Shown here piece by piece: positions 1-12,600 of a DNA stretch of 53,561 nt. The position numbers and the translations under genes were made by a program. Under the pieces are notes generated by a model. That model was not told the DNA's origin, ran no database searches, and saw nothing but the letters and a program-made list of their open reading frames with translations. Numbering within the stretch: the first letter of the stretch is position 1; each line of letters opens with the position of its first letter. Location of the stretch: positions 1 through 53,561 of the forward strand of contig CANMLW010000021.1 in the NCBI GenBank assembly GCA_947498705.1, given 5' to 3'. Source of the DNA: an uncultured Aquimarina sp. (GTDB taxonomy: Bacteria > Bacteroidota > Bacteroidia > Flavobacteriales > Flavobacteriaceae).

Positions 1-3000
1 CGTAATACCTCATGTCTGTTGACTATCTCTTTGAAGGAACTCGACAACGCTTCGATATCTAATGCACCATCGATACGTAATACAATAGGCATATGATACT
101 GTAAACTACCCTCTAACTCATCGATAAACCATAAACGTTGTTGACTAAACGATAATGGGATACGTCCTGATCGATCACCCACTACAATAGCTGGTAATCC
201 TTCCTCTTCTGAACCTCCTCCGATATAAGCAGACAGATCCGAAAGAACGGTGTTCATAAACACATCCTTGATCGCTATCTCTGCATCCAGCTCTTTACGA
301 ACCATATAAATCAATCGGGTAGCCAATAATGAATGTCCTCCTAATTCGAAGAAATCATCATATACTCCAACTCTCTCTACTCCTAACAAATCCTGCCAGA
401 TCGATACCAACTTCTCCTCGGTAGTATTTCTTGCAGCAACATAACCCTTACTCGATTGCTCTGACATATCGGGATCGGGTAAACTCTTGCGGTCAATCTT
501 ACCATTAGCGGTTAACGGTAACTCATCCATCGCAACCCAAAGGCCAGGAACCATATATTCTGGTAATTGCTGCTTTAAACCATCTTGTAATTGCTGACTA
601 TCAAAGCCTCCTTCACTAACTACATAACCTACCAAACGATTATTGCCATCACTATCTGGACTCGCTAGTACACAACAACTCTCAACACCTTCTAATCCGG
701 ATAGTACATTCTCTATCTCGCCTAATTCGATACGATAACCACGTATCTTTACCTGATTGTCCTTTCTACCGATAAACTCTAAACTACCATCGGGTAACCA
801 TCGCCCTAAATCTCCGGTCTTATATACTTTATAACCACTATCCTTAAATGGATTAGCTATAAAACTATTGGCCGTCTTCTCTGGATCATTTACATATCCT
901 CTTCCTACGCCAACTCCACTTACCCATAACTCGCCTACAGCTCCTATCGGACATAACTGATTCTTATCATCAACCACATAAATATCCATATTGGCTACAG
1001 GAACCCCGATAGGAACAATACCCTCTGCCGGACATTCCTTCATGATATGTAAACTAACATCATCAGAGGCCTCTGCAGGACCATATGCATTCACCACTGG
1101 AATCTCTGGATAACGAGCAAACCATTTCTCTAACAACGAGTGATGGGCTGCCTCGCCAGTAACTAAAAAGTAGCTCAAATGACGTAAGTCCTTGATCGAA
1201 TCAATATCTAATAAACCGGATACATAAGATGGAACTAATTGCAAAATGCTTACTCCATCATCATGTAAGGATCCTTGTAATACTAATGGATCTAAAATCA
1301 TCTCCTCACTGTAGATCACCATACGACCGCCGGTAAGTAAACCACTTAACAACTGCCAAACAGAAATATCAAACGTAAAAGGTGCTGTAAAAGCAACAAC
1401 ACTATCACTATCCATATCCAATTCATCGATCATTAGTAGCAAGTGATTCAACATCCCTTGATGTTCGATCATAGCGCCCTTGGGAGTACCGGTACTACCC
1501 GAGGTGTATATAACATACCCCAATGAAGATGGAGCAATAGTAACATTTACACTAGTTGTCGGCTGTTCTGCATATACAGAAGCTTCTGAGCCTACTATAA
1601 CTGTAGTAGCATCTGGATAACTCGTTGTAATCAACTCATTACTGGTAGTATCGGTAATCACCACCTTACTTTGAGTATCTCCTAAAATATGTTGGATCCT
1701 CGATGCTGGATAATCTGGCTTGATAGGAACATAAGCACCGCCTGCTTTTAAAATACCTACAATACCTATCAGCATCGCTAAAGAACGTTCTACACAAATA
1801 CCGACCAACGCATCTTCTCCTACTCCTTGTAAGCGCAGGTAATGTGCCAGTTGGTTAGAAGCTTCATCTAATGCTTTATAGCTTAGATCAACACCTTCAA
1901 AACTTACTGCAATCGCATCAGGGGTTTTGGATACCTGTTTCTCAAAAAGGCTTACAAAAGTCTCTTCTAACGGATACGAAACCTCGGTAGCATTAAACAA
2001 ATGCAAGACCTGGCCTGCCTCCTGAGCAGTAAGCATCGATAAATCTCTAATCGTCTCTGATGGGTTCTTGACAATACTGCGTAACAACTCCTCGTAGTGC
2101 GAAGCCATATGGGCAATCGTAGCTTCTTTAAATAAAGCGGTACAATAGCCAAAGTCAATTACAATACCATTTTCTCCTTCTTGCACATCTGCAGTAAGAT
2201 CAAACTGGATCGTACTATCTGCCTGATCATAAGGGCGTATTGTTAATCCCTCTATAGCAACATCCTCTTCTTCCTGAACATTATGCAAACTAAACATTAC
2301 CTGGAATAGTGGATTTTTACTCATATCACGATCCTCGACCACGCGATCTACTACCTTCTCGAATGGAGCATCCTGATTATCATATCCTCCTAAAGTAACC
2401 TCTTTTACTTGATGTAAGAAATCGGTAAAACGTGGATTACCACTTAGATCACTTCGTAGTGCCAATGAGTTTACAAAGAAACCGATCATATGCTCTAACG
2501 CTTCCTGAGGACGATTGGCAATAGAAGTACCTATACAAATATCTTCCTGACCCTTGTATCTCGATAAAACCACTTTAAAAGCAGCCAATAATGTCATAAA
2601 CAGGGTCACTCCTTCTTGCTGACAAAGGGCCTGTAACGAAGCACTCAATTCTTTATCTAATGTAAAAGAAAGACTCGCTCCTTCATTACTCTGTACTTCT
2701 GGGCGTGGGTAATCGGTTGGTAAGGATAACGGAACCGAACCTATTAACTGATCCTCCCAATACGATAACTGCTGATCTAAAACAGCTCCTTCTAAATACT
2801 TGCGTTGCCATAAGGCATAATCGGCATATTGAATCGATAAGGTTTCTAAAACAGGAGTACGTGAGGTAGATAAAGACCCGTACAATTCTATAAATTCCTG
2901 AGTCAATAATCCGTTAGACCAACCATCGCTGGCTATATGATGGAAAACTCCTGACAATATATATTGATCTTCTCCTAAATGATACAAACGAACACGCAAC

Positions 3001-6000
3001 ATATAATCACGTGTTAGATCAAAAGGAGCATTCATAAAATCTGATACATTCGAACTCACCGAATCTTCAGGTTGTAGCGTCACCTCTTCCAAAGACCATG
3101 CATCTGCAGGCATCACCCGTTGATACCCTACTCCATCTTCTGAAAAAATTACGGTTCGTAATACTTCGTGACGGGATACAATCTCTCTAAAACTGGCTTC
3201 TAATACAGTTACATCCAGTTCTCCTGATAACTCAAGATTAATAGGGATGTGGTATTCTGTACTACCATGTAACTGATCGATAAACCATAAACGTTCCTGG
3301 CTAAAGGATAATGGGATACGATCTGAACGATCCTGTGCTGTAATCGCCGGTAGTAAAGTACCTTTAGATTGCTTATCTATGTAAAATCCTAAATCTAACA
3401 GTCTCGAATACACAAAAATATCCTTAATAGCAAGCTCTACCTCCAGCTCTTTACGGATCATCGATACCAAACGAGTCGCCAGTAATGAATGACCACCCAA
3501 CTCAAAGAATTCATCATAAATACCTACACGTTCTACTCCTAATAAATCCTGCCATATAGTAACCAACTTATGCTCGGTAGCTGTGCTTGCTGCAACATAC
3601 TCCTGACTTGATAACTCTGAGATATCTGGATCTGGCAAGCTCTTTTTATCAATCTTACCGTTATTGGTCAGTGGCATACTATCCAACTCAACCCATAACT
3701 GAGGTACCATATAATCAGGTAACTTATTTTTTAAGGTCTCTTGTATCGCTTCCTTATCAAAATCATCTGCTACTACATAAGCAACCAAACGCTTTGTTCC
3801 CTGGGCATCGGTATTGACCAGCACACAACAAGTCGTGATCGAATCTAATCCCAATAACGCATTCTCGATCTCTCCCAGCTCGATACGATACCCTCGTATT
3901 TTTACCTGATCATCTTTTCTTCCCATAAACTCAATCGTACCATCGGGTAGCCATTTGGCTAAATCCCCTGTACGATACATACGCTCGCCAGTAACCAATG
4001 GGTTGCTCACAAACTTCTCGGCAGTCAACTCCTCTTGATTAAGATATCCTTTAGAAAGCCCTGACCCTCCCAGGCATAATTCTCCTACAACACCAACAGG
4101 CTGTAATTGAGATAAATCTAAATTGTAAATATAAGCCTGACTGTTCTTTATAGGTGCACCAATAGGAATATCGCTATCCATATTCCCTTCAATACGATGC
4201 GTAGTAGAAAAAGTAGTATTCTCGGTTGGGCCATAACCATTTACGATGTGTAAATCTGGATAACGTTCCTTAACCATATTTGTAAAGTTAAACAGCACCT
4301 TATCACCTCCTACCATAAGGTATTTAAGGTTTTCGAAAACAGAAAGGTTATCCTCTGCAACCTGATGAAACCAAGAAGCAGTCATCCATAATGTATTGAC
4401 ATTATGGCTTACAATTTTATTCCGTAATTTTTCGGTATTTAATAAGGTATCTCTATCGGTGATCACTAATTTTCCTCCATTTAAAAGAGGGCCCCAAAAC
4501 TCTATCGTCGTAGCATCAAAAGATACAGAACCTGTAGACAACAAGACCGTATCATTTGATAAATCAATGTAATCGCAAGATGTACATAAACTCACAATAT
4601 TTTGATGAGTAACCATCACCCCCTTGGGAGTACCTGTACTCCCCGAAGTATACATTACATATGCAAGAGTATCACTATTTATACCAACCTTGGGAGAAGT
4701 AACCTCATAGTTAAAAGCTTCTTTTTTGTATAAACTTAACACTCTATCATCTATAATCAACTTACAATCTGCATCCTGCTCTATATAAGAAATACGGTCC
4801 AAAGGATAATTAGGGTCTATAGGAACATACACCCCTCCTAATTTTATAATTGCCAGTATACTGATGATCAAATCATCGCTACGGTCTAGCTTAATCCCTA
4901 CAAAATCCTCTACAGTAAGATTATAGTTAGCCAACAGGTAATGTGCTAGCCTATTAGCAGCCTCGTCTAACTCCTGATATGTATAACTTCGATCCTCAAA
5001 AACTAAAGCAATATGGTCTGTAGTATTTTTTACTTGTGCTTCAAAAAGAGTTGTTAATGATGCATCCTGAGGGTAAGTTAATGCCGTGTCATTAAAAGTC
5101 TCTAACAGCTTATGTTGTTCTGAAACGGATACTATATTTAAATCTGAAAGTTTACTGTTTTTATTAGCTAGTATACTTTTTAATAATTCCTGAAAATAAG
5201 ATGCAATACGCTGTATGGTAGCCTCAGCAAACAAATCGGTACAATATTCTAATTCTAAAGAGATATTAGCATCACCTTCTTCTGCTATAAGAGAAAGATC
5301 AAAATTAGAAAGTCCTCTATCATATCCTTCATATGGTACAATATGAATATCTCCTAATTGTAAATCTTTAACTTCTGATTTATTCTGTAAAATAAATGCT
5401 ACCTGAAACAAAGGACTAATACTCATATCCCTAGAACTCACCACGCGATCTACTACTTTTTCAAACGGAACATGCTGGTGGTCATAACCCGATAAGGTCG
5501 TTGCCTTTACCTGTTGTAAAAATTCTTTGAAAGTAGCATCCACTCCTACATTACTGCGCAATGCCAACGTATTGACAAAGAAACCTATCATGCCTTCGAT
5601 CTCCTCTTGAGTACGATTTGCAATCGGGGTACCTACACAAATATCATCCTGACCACTATAACGATACATCAATACCTTGAAGGCAGATAATAATAGCATA
5701 AACAACGTAACTCCTTCCTCTTGGGCTAATTGCTGTAAGTCATCTTGTAAATCAGCATCTATCTCAAAAGCAAATCTCGAGCCTTTGGTACTTCTTACTG
5801 ACTTTCTAGGGTAATCGGTTGATAGTAACAATGAAGTAACACCCGACAATTGTTCTTGCCAATATGATAATTGCGATTCTAAGATGTCTTCTTTTATATA
5901 TTCTCTTTGCCATGTTGCATAATCAATATACTGCAAGGTTGCAGGAGCCAAATCTGAAGTTCTGTTTTCTGTAGAAGCGCTGTACAATTCGATTAACTCT

Positions 6001-6662
6001 CCTATAAAAATATCATCAGACCATGCATCATTACTAATATGATGAAAAACGATCATCAGTACATGTTCTGTAGCACTTAATTCATATAAACTCGCCCTTA
6101 CCATATAGTCGCTAGACAGATCAAATGGCGTATTTAAAAAGTCAAACAACAACTCGTTCAAACCAGCTTCATCAGCAACCTTAACTTGTTGCAACGCCCA
6201 GTTTTCATCTGATAATACCTCTTGGTACGCAATGCCATCTTCAGATTTGATTACCGTACGTAAAACTTCATGTCGTGCTACAATTTTATGTAAACTAGCC
6301 CCCAATACTTCTGTATCCAGCTTTCCGTTAAACCTAAAAACTAATGGTGAGTGATACTCGGTACTTCCTTTTTCTAATTGATCCAAAAACCATAGACGCT
6401 CCTGACCAAAAGATAACGGATACCTCTTCTTATCATCACGATCAACCGGAATGATGGCAGCATCTAAAAATTCATTTTTAGTTTCACTTTTATAGGTTTT
6501 AAGATAGCTTAAAATTGCTTCTTTATATTCTTTAATTTCCTGTAATAAATCAGGATCTACACTATTATTTTTAGATTTTAAAACAAGAGAATCATCTTTC
6601 AACTCTAGTTTTACCCCATGTTTACTAGCTCTTTCTAGTATTTCTAAAATATCTTTGTTCAT
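1..6662 (-). CDS. Non-ribosomal peptide synthetase, docking-C-A-T-C-A-T-C..., 3' end beyond window
   Basis: The frame is open from an ATG at 6662 to the left edge (2220 codons, no stop), so the gene is partial. Seen by translation: residues 1-58 resemble a TubC-type N-terminal docking domain (MNKDILEILERASKHGVKLE...). Then come condensation domain 1 (HHISNDA near 207), adenylation 1 (TSGSTG near 671), a carrier domain (GGHSLL, Ser near 1059), condensation 2 (HHIASDG near 1241), adenylation 2 (TSGSTG near 1721), a carrier (Ser near 2111) and the start of condensation 3. Specificity residues read by eye are DAIWMGGTFK (close to the known valine code DAFWIGGTFK) and DIWQLTADDK (resembles codes I recall for diaminobutyrate). 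It starts 11 bp after the stop of the hybrid synthetase, so both are in one operon and it should accept that protein's peptide. No epimerase or thioesterase is in view. NRPS identity is certain; substrates are inference. Confidence 0.95.
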   Translation of the reverse strand, partial: MNKDILEILERASKHGVKLELKDDSLVLKSKNNSVDPDLLQEIKEYKEAILSYLKTYKSETKNEFLDAAIIPVDRDDKKRYPLSFGQERLWFLDQLEKGSTEYHSPLVFRFNGKLDTEVLGASLHKIVARHEVLRTVIKSEDGIAYQEVLSDENWALQQVKVADEAGLNELLFDFLNTPFDLSSDYMVRASLYELSATEHVLMIVFHHISNDAWSDDIFIGELIELYSASTENRTSDLAPATLQYIDYATWQREYIKEDILESQLSYWQEQLSGVTSLLLSTDYPRKSVRSTKGSRFAFEIDADLQDDLQQLAQEEGVTLFMLLLSAFKVLMYRYSGQDDICVGTPIANRTQEEIEGMIGFFVNTLALRSNVGVDATFKEFLQQVKATTLSGYDHQHVPFEKVVDRVVSSRDMSISPLFQVAFILQNKSEVKDLQLGDIHIVPYEGYDRGLSNFDLSLIAEEGDANISLELEYCTDLFAEATIQRIASYFQELLKSILANKNSKLSDLNIVSVSEQHKLLETFNDTALTYPQDASLTTLFEAQVKNTTDHIALVFEDRSYTYQELDEAANRLAHYLLANYNLTVEDFVGIKLDRSDDLIISILAIIKLGGVYVPIDPNYPLDRISYIEQDADCKLIIDDRVLSLYKKEAFNYEVTSPKVGINSDTLAYVMYTSGSTGTPKGVMVTHQNIVSLCTSCDYIDLSNDTVLLSTGSVSFDATTIEFWGPLLNGGKLVITDRDTLLNTEKLRNKIVSHNVNTLWMTASWFHQVAEDNLSVFENLKYLMVGGDKVLFNFTNMVKERYPDLHIVNGYGPTENTTFSTTHRIEGNMDSDIPIGAPIKNSQAYIYNLDLSQLQPVGVVGELCLGGSGLSKGYLNQEELTAEKFVSNPLVTGERMYRTGDLAKWLPDGTIEFMGRKDDQVKIRGYRIELGEIENALLGLDSITTCCVLVNTDAQGTKRLVAYVVADDFDKEAIQETLKNKLPDYMVPQLWVELDSMPLTNNGKIDKKSLPDPDISELSSQEYVAASTATEHKLVTIWQDLLGVERVGIYDEFFELGGHSLLATRLVSMIRKELEVELAIKDIFVYSRLLDLGFYIDKQSKGTLLPAITAQDRSDRIPLSFSQERLWFIDQLHGSTEYHIPINLELSGELDVTVLEASFREIVSRHEVLRTVIFSEDGVGYQRVMPADAWSLEEVTLQPEDSVSSNVSDFMNAPFDLTRDYMLRVRLYHLGEDQYILSGVFHHIASDGWSNGLLTQEFIELYGSLSTSRTPVLETLSIQYADYALWQRKYLEGAVLDQQLSYWEDQLIGSVPLSLPTDYPRPEVQSNEGASLSFTLDKELSASLQALCQQEGVTLFMTLLAAFKVVLSRYKGQEDICIGTSIANRPQEALEHMIGFFVNSLALRSDLSGNPRFTDFLHQVKEVTLGGYDNQDAPFEKVVDRVVEDRDMSKNPLFQVMFSLHNVQEEEDVAIEGLTIRPYDQADSTIQFDLTADVQEGENGIVIDFGYCTALFKEATIAHMASHYEELLRSIVKNPSETIRDLSMLTAQEAGQVLHLFNATEVSYPLEETFVSLFEKQVSKTPDAIAVSFEGVDLSYKALDEASNQLAHYLRLQGVGEDALVGICVERSLAMLIGIVGILKAGGAYVPIKPDYPASRIQHILGDTQSKVVITDTTSNELITTSYPDATTVIVGSEASVYAEQPTTSVNVTIAPSSLGYVIYTSGSTGTPKGAMIEHQGMLNHLLLMIDELDMDSDSVVAFTAPFTFDISVWQLLSGLLTGGRMVIYSEEMILDPLVLQGSLHDDGVSILQLVPSYVSGLLDIDSIKDLRHLSYFLVTGEAAHHSLLEKWFARYPEIPVVNAYGPAEASDDVSLHIMKECPAEGIVPIGVPVANMDIYVVDDKNQLCPIGAVGELWVSGVGVGRGYVNDPEKTANSFIANPFKDSGYKVYKTGDLGRWLPDGSLEFIGRKDNQVKIRGYRIELGEIENVLSGLEGVESCCVLASPDSDGNNRLVGYVVSEGGFDSQQLQDGLKQQLPEYMVPGLWVAMDELPLTANGKIDRKSLPDPDMSEQSSKGYVAARNTTEEKLVSIWQDLLGVERVGVYDDFFELGGHSLLATRLIYMVRKELDAEIAIKDVFMNTVLSDLSAYIGGGSEEEGLPAIVVGDRSGRIPLSFSQQRLWFIDELEGSLQYHMPIVLRIDGALDIEALSSSFKEIVNRHEVL

Positions 6663-6673
6663 GATCTTTAAAA

Positions 6674-9600
6674 TCAAATATTGATGGTTGTTGTGTATTC
6701 TTCTTCTTTTTCTTGATTAAGATTGGTAATGCGTATATAGTTTGCCAGATCTTCTAATATGTCAAACTGAAAAACATTTTTGATAGAAATTTCGGTACCA
6801 ATGACTTTACGAATTTTGGACACCAGACGTGTGGCAAGTAGAGAGTGACCTCCTAACTCAAAGAAATTATCATGAATTCCTATTTTATCAACGCCTAGTA
6901 ACTCTTGCCATATGTCTACCAATTTTTCTTCTATTTCATTTGTTGGCGCAACATATTCATGAGCAGAAAGTGATGCTAAATCCAAAGCCGGCAATGCTTT
7001 TTTGTCAATTTTTCCGTTATTGGTAATCGGAAGTTTGTCTAATACTACCCACGTATCAGGAATCATATAGTCTGGCAACTTAGATTTTAAATACTCCTGA
7101 ACTTTTTTCTTGTCAAAATCTTCTTCAGCCACTATATATCCTACAAAACGTTCGATACCTTGAATGTCTTCTTTTAGCATTACCGCACAACTCTTGATAC
7201 TTTCTTCTGAAGCTAACACGCTTTCGATTTCACCAAGTTCTATACGGTATCCTCTAACTTTTATCTGGTTATCTTTTCTACCAATAAATTCTACATTCCC
7301 GTCGGGTAACCATCGGGCTAAATCTCCTGTTTTGTAGACCAACTCTCCTTCTTTAAAAGGATGTGCTATGAATTTACTTTCTGTTAAGTCTGGTTTGTTT
7401 AAATATTCTTTGGCCAAACCAGCTCCTCCTATGTATAATTCGCCCGCTACATTAACCGGCACTGGTGCTTTAGCATCATCAAGAATATAAAAGCTGGTAT
7501 TGTACAATGGTTTTCCTATGGGTACATTTACCAGACCATCAAGGCTGTTAGCATCTTTGGCTTCGAAATAACAGCTATCGATGGTGGTTTCTGTGGTTCC
7601 GTAACTATTAATGATTCGCATCGAGGTTCCGAAACGACTCAATAGTCTTTTGAAATCAACCACCGGACAAACATCAGAACCTAAAATCAAGAGATTCATG
7701 AAAGAAAAATCCAGGTTGTTTTCATAAATATAATCCAATAGCGGAGTTGCCAATGCAGGAGTAACTTCGAGGATGTTGATATTCCATTTGGAAATTAAGT
7801 TGTACAACCCAACAATATCCAAACGAGTGTCTGATGAACATAATATCATTTTACCACCAAACAATAAGCTTCTGCACAGGTCTCCCGAGAATACATCAAA
7901 AGAAAAACTTGCCATTTGTAATAAGCAGGTAGCACTATCTAGTTTATACTCTTTTTGCCAACATAAAGCCATGTTTAACAAACTCGTATGACTAATAACT
8001 ACTCCTTTTGGTCGTCCTGTAGAACCTGAAGTATAAATTACATATACTGATTGTTTTGGATCGATACTAACCTTCGTAGCAGTAACGGGTTCTTTTTCTA
8101 TTTGCTCCTGGTCCCTGTCTAATGCAATGATGGTTACTTCTTTTTTGTCTTTTACCAGAGACTCATTTTCTTGATTAGTAACAAAAACAGCCGCATTACT
8201 ATCTTCTATGATATAATGAATTCGATCTGCTGGGTAATTTGGATCGATCGGTACATAAGCACCTCCTGATTTTAAAATACCTAGCACCCCAATTATCATT
8301 TCTAAAGAGGGCTCTATACAAATTCCTACTAAACTTCCTGGTTGTACTCCCTCTTTTACAAGGTAATGTGCCACCTGATTAGAGCGTTTATCCAAATCTT
8401 CATAAGTGAGTTCTTTATCTTCAAAAACAACGGCTATTGCTTCTGGAGACGTTTCAACTTGATTTTTGAAAATATCTAAAATTGTCTTGTCTTTTGGGTA
8501 CGTAACTTTGGTATCGTTAAAAACACCTAATAATTGATACTCTTCTTTGAAAGTAAGAATAGTAACATCTGATAGTGTTCCTTCTGGATTCGCTACAAAT
8601 TGATGCAAGGCCTTTTTGAAGTGTCCTACGATATTTTTTACCACCTGTTCTTCAAGTATCGATTTGTTATAGCTAAACTCTATATCCAATCCTTTACCTA
8701 ATTCTACCGAAATGGTCAACACATAATTTGTATGTTCCTTAAGTTCTACATTATCAAATGCCAGCCCATGTTCTCCATCAGAAATTACTTCTGAAATAGG
8801 GTAGTTTTCGAATACCAAAACACTATCAAACAGATCTCCAGAAACAGCACTCACTCTTTGTATTTCTGCTAAATTCGAATATTGATGTTCTCTACATTCG
8901 GTATGATTTAACTGTAAGTCTGTAAGCCAATCTACTATGGTTACCCCTTCTTCTATTTGAGTATGTAAGGGTATGGTATTAATGTATAATCCTGCTCGTT
9001 GTTCTAGTGACTCTAAATCAGAAGGGCGACCAGAAACCGTAACCCCATAGGTTACACTATTATTTGCCGTATACTTAGACAACAATAAAGACCATACTCC
9101 TTGCACAATGGTATTGACAGTTAATCGATACTGTTGTGCATAGTTTGATAATTTTTCTACCAAACCAGCATCCAGAGATAATAATGATTCTCCAAACTCT
9201 CCTGAAGCTTTATTTCTGGATACATTCTCTTTTGCAAATGGTAGCATACATGGAGATTCTATATTTTCTGTATAAGTTCTCCAGAATTCTTGCTCTTCAT
9301 AAATATCTTTACCAGCAATATATTTTATGTAATCCTGATATACATCTTCTTTTTTTGGTGGTAATGTCGTTTTTGCAGAAAGCGCTTTATACGCTTCTAA
9401 AAATTCTTCAAAAATGATCGACATTGACCAACCATCGAGTAAGATATGATGATTGGTAAAAATCATCTTATACGAGGTTTCATTAATTTTTATCAAGGTA
9501 ATGCGTAACAAAGGTGCCTGATCAAATGAGAAACCTAATGCTCGATCTGCTGCTAAAAACGAAGTTAGTTTTTCCTCGCATTCAGATTCTGACAATTCAC

Positions 9601-12600
9601 TATAGTCTAACTCTGTAAAAGGTAAATCTACTTTGTCATACACACATTGCACAGGGATATTTAACTCTTCATGAAAAAAGGCACTTCGTAAAATGGTATG
9701 TGCATTGATCACATACTCCCATGCAGATTTTAAGATGGATACTTCTACCCCAGATTGAAAATCAACGGCCAGTTGTTCTATGTATGCATTAGAACCTTCA
9801 TCAAACAGACTATGAAATAACATTCCTTCCTGTACCGGGCTTAACTTATAAACCGATACTGGTACACGGTCTTTATTTTCTGTTAAGAAGGCTTCAAATT
9901 CTTGATAATTTACATCTTTTTCGAGTCCAAAATCTGAAGGTGTTAGTTCTCTTTGTTCCTTATTTGTACAATGAGAAATAAGATCTAAAAGATTTGACGT
10001 GTATTGTTTGGCAATCTCTTCTATGGTAGTCGTGTCATACTCCTTACCAGAATAGCTCCAGGTCATTACTAATTCTCCACCAATAACACTACTATCTAAT
10101 TCTAGTTTATGAGCAAATAATGCCTCATCTCCCATTGGGTTTCCGGTAGCTTCTTTTGCCATTTCTAGCAAAGAAGAAGTACCTGTCAAACTATCAAATT
10201 GCCCTAAGTAATTAAATAGTATATCCCAACGTGCGGCCGCCATTTTCTCTCTTATTTCTGTAGATGGATGCAAATAACGCAATGCAGCATATCCCATTCC
10301 TTTACCAGGAATACGACGTAGTTCTTCTTTCGTAGATTTTATTAAATCACTATGAGAAATGTTAGGAGTTACAGATAAAGCAACAGGAAATAAATTGGTA
10401 AACCAACCCACTGTATTACTTACATCTATCTCTTTGGATATATCCTCACGACCATGCCCCTCTATACCGATTACTATTTCGTTTTGGCTTGCCCAATTAG
10501 TTAAGGTTAAAGCCAAGCTACTTAATAGCATATCATTCATATCGGTACCATATGCTTGGCTAACTTCTTTTAGTAAAGAAGTAGTTGCCTCTTTTGGCAA
10601 AACCACTGTATGCTCAAGAACATCTTTCATTTTAGAATCAGCATATGTTCTATCTGTAGGTAATGCTGAATATGAAGATGCAATAGATTTCCAATACGAT
10701 TCCTGATCAGTAACCGCAACGGTTCTTGCATAGGTATTCATCGCCGTTGCCCATTGTCGATAAGAACTACTCTTCGAGCTAAAGTTCAATTCTTCATTAT
10801 GTAGTAATGAATCTAAAATTGTCCTTAAATCATCAGATACAATTCGCCAGGAAACACCATCTATTACCAAGTGGTCTGCAACGATAAATAATCGATTTCT
10901 AATCTCTGAAGATGGGGTTTTTATCAATATTGTTTTAAAAACCTCTCCTTTTTCTATTGATAAGCTACTATGATATGTATTACATATTTCTGTTATCGAA
11001 CTTGTTAAATCCTCTGATGGCATTTCGCTTAAATCTACTACCTCAACAGCCCCTTCTACATTTCCGTAAAACTGATTCCATACGCCTTCATCATTTTGTT
11101 GGTATACAAAACGTAATGCATCATGTCGATTCAACAATACCTTAACTGCGTTTTCTAGATAAGATTCGTTAACAGATTTATCAATTTCTAATAAAAGTGA
11201 TTGATTGTAATGTGACGATGCATCATAAATGGTTTCTAGATATCGCTGCTGTATAGGTAATAAATCACTACTACCTGTTAATATCCCTTGTTCACCAACA
11301 ATAGAGCTTGTTGATGCTTCTATAGCTCTTGATAACCTGGAAATGGTTTGGTTTTCGAATACATCTCTTGGTTGTATATGATATCCTATTTTCTTTAGTC
11401 GGGTAACTACCTGAATAGTAATAATAGAATCTCCTCCTAACTCGAAGAAATTATCATCAATACCTACTTTTTGAATTCCTAATAGCTCTTGCCATATTTG
11501 CACCAGTTCTTCTTCCAGATTATTTTGTGCAGCTATGTACTCTTGTGTAGAAAGATCGGTTTCTTCTGGATCTGGTAAACTTTTTTTATCGATTTTACCA
11601 TTTGATGTTAGTGGCATTGTTTCTAACGACACCCATATCTGCGGAACCATATGCGCAGGTAATTGCTCATGTAATGCATCTTGTATTGCTTTTTTATTAA
11701 AGTTTCCTTTTGCAACCACATACCCTACCAAACGTTTGTTACCTGCGGTACCCTCTTTGGCCAATACACAACAACTCTCTATTCCTGGATGCTGTGATAA
11801 TACATTACTGATCTCTCCCAACTCTATACGATAACCACGTATCTTGACTTGATCATCTTTTCTGCCAATATATTCGATCGTACCATCGGGTAACCATCGC
11901 CCTAAATCTCCTGTCAGGTACATCTTCTCTCCTTCTAAGTAAGGATTCGATACAAAGCGCTCGGCGGTAAGCTCGGCTCTGTTTAAATATCCTCTGGCTA
12001 GCCCAGCTCCAGATACACAGATCTCACCTACAACTCCTAATGGGCATAGATTAAAATCACCATCCAGAATATAACTGCTAAGCGTGGGAATAGGGGTTCC
12101 AATCGCACTGGTCGTATGTAATACTTCTTCCTCACCAATCTCCTTGTAGGTAACATGTACCGTCGTTTCGGTAATACCATACATATTGATCAATTTACAA
12201 GATGGGTAGTCAGATTTCCAACGTGCTAACTTACTTGGATTTAAAGCCTCACCTCCAAAAATTACATAGCGTAATTTATGAGTTGATGAACTCGACAAAA
12301 ACTCTTCCTGTAACACATAAAAAGAAGAAGGTGTCTGGTTTAAAATCGTGACTTGTTCTTTTTCTAATAACTCCTTATACAATATCGTATTCTTGGTAAC
12401 CTCTTTAGGAACAACTATCAAACAACCTCCATAAAACAAGGCCCCATACATTTCCCAAACCGAAAAATCAAAACAAAACGAGTGGAACATCGTCCAAACA
12501 TCTCGTTCATCAAAATCAAATAAAGAAGCATCATTCTCGAACAATCGAACAACATTTCTATGCTCGATCATTACTCCTTTGGGTTTACCTGTACTACCTG

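Noticed and set aside
1..6662. Thioesterase or terminal reductase ending the assembly line
   Set aside because: The frame is still in a condensation domain at the left edge, so termination cannot be judged from this window.
10359..11834. Several 60-115-codon plus-strand frames opposite the megasynthase
   Set aside because: All lie inside continuous NRPS coding sequence on the other strand and show no family features.
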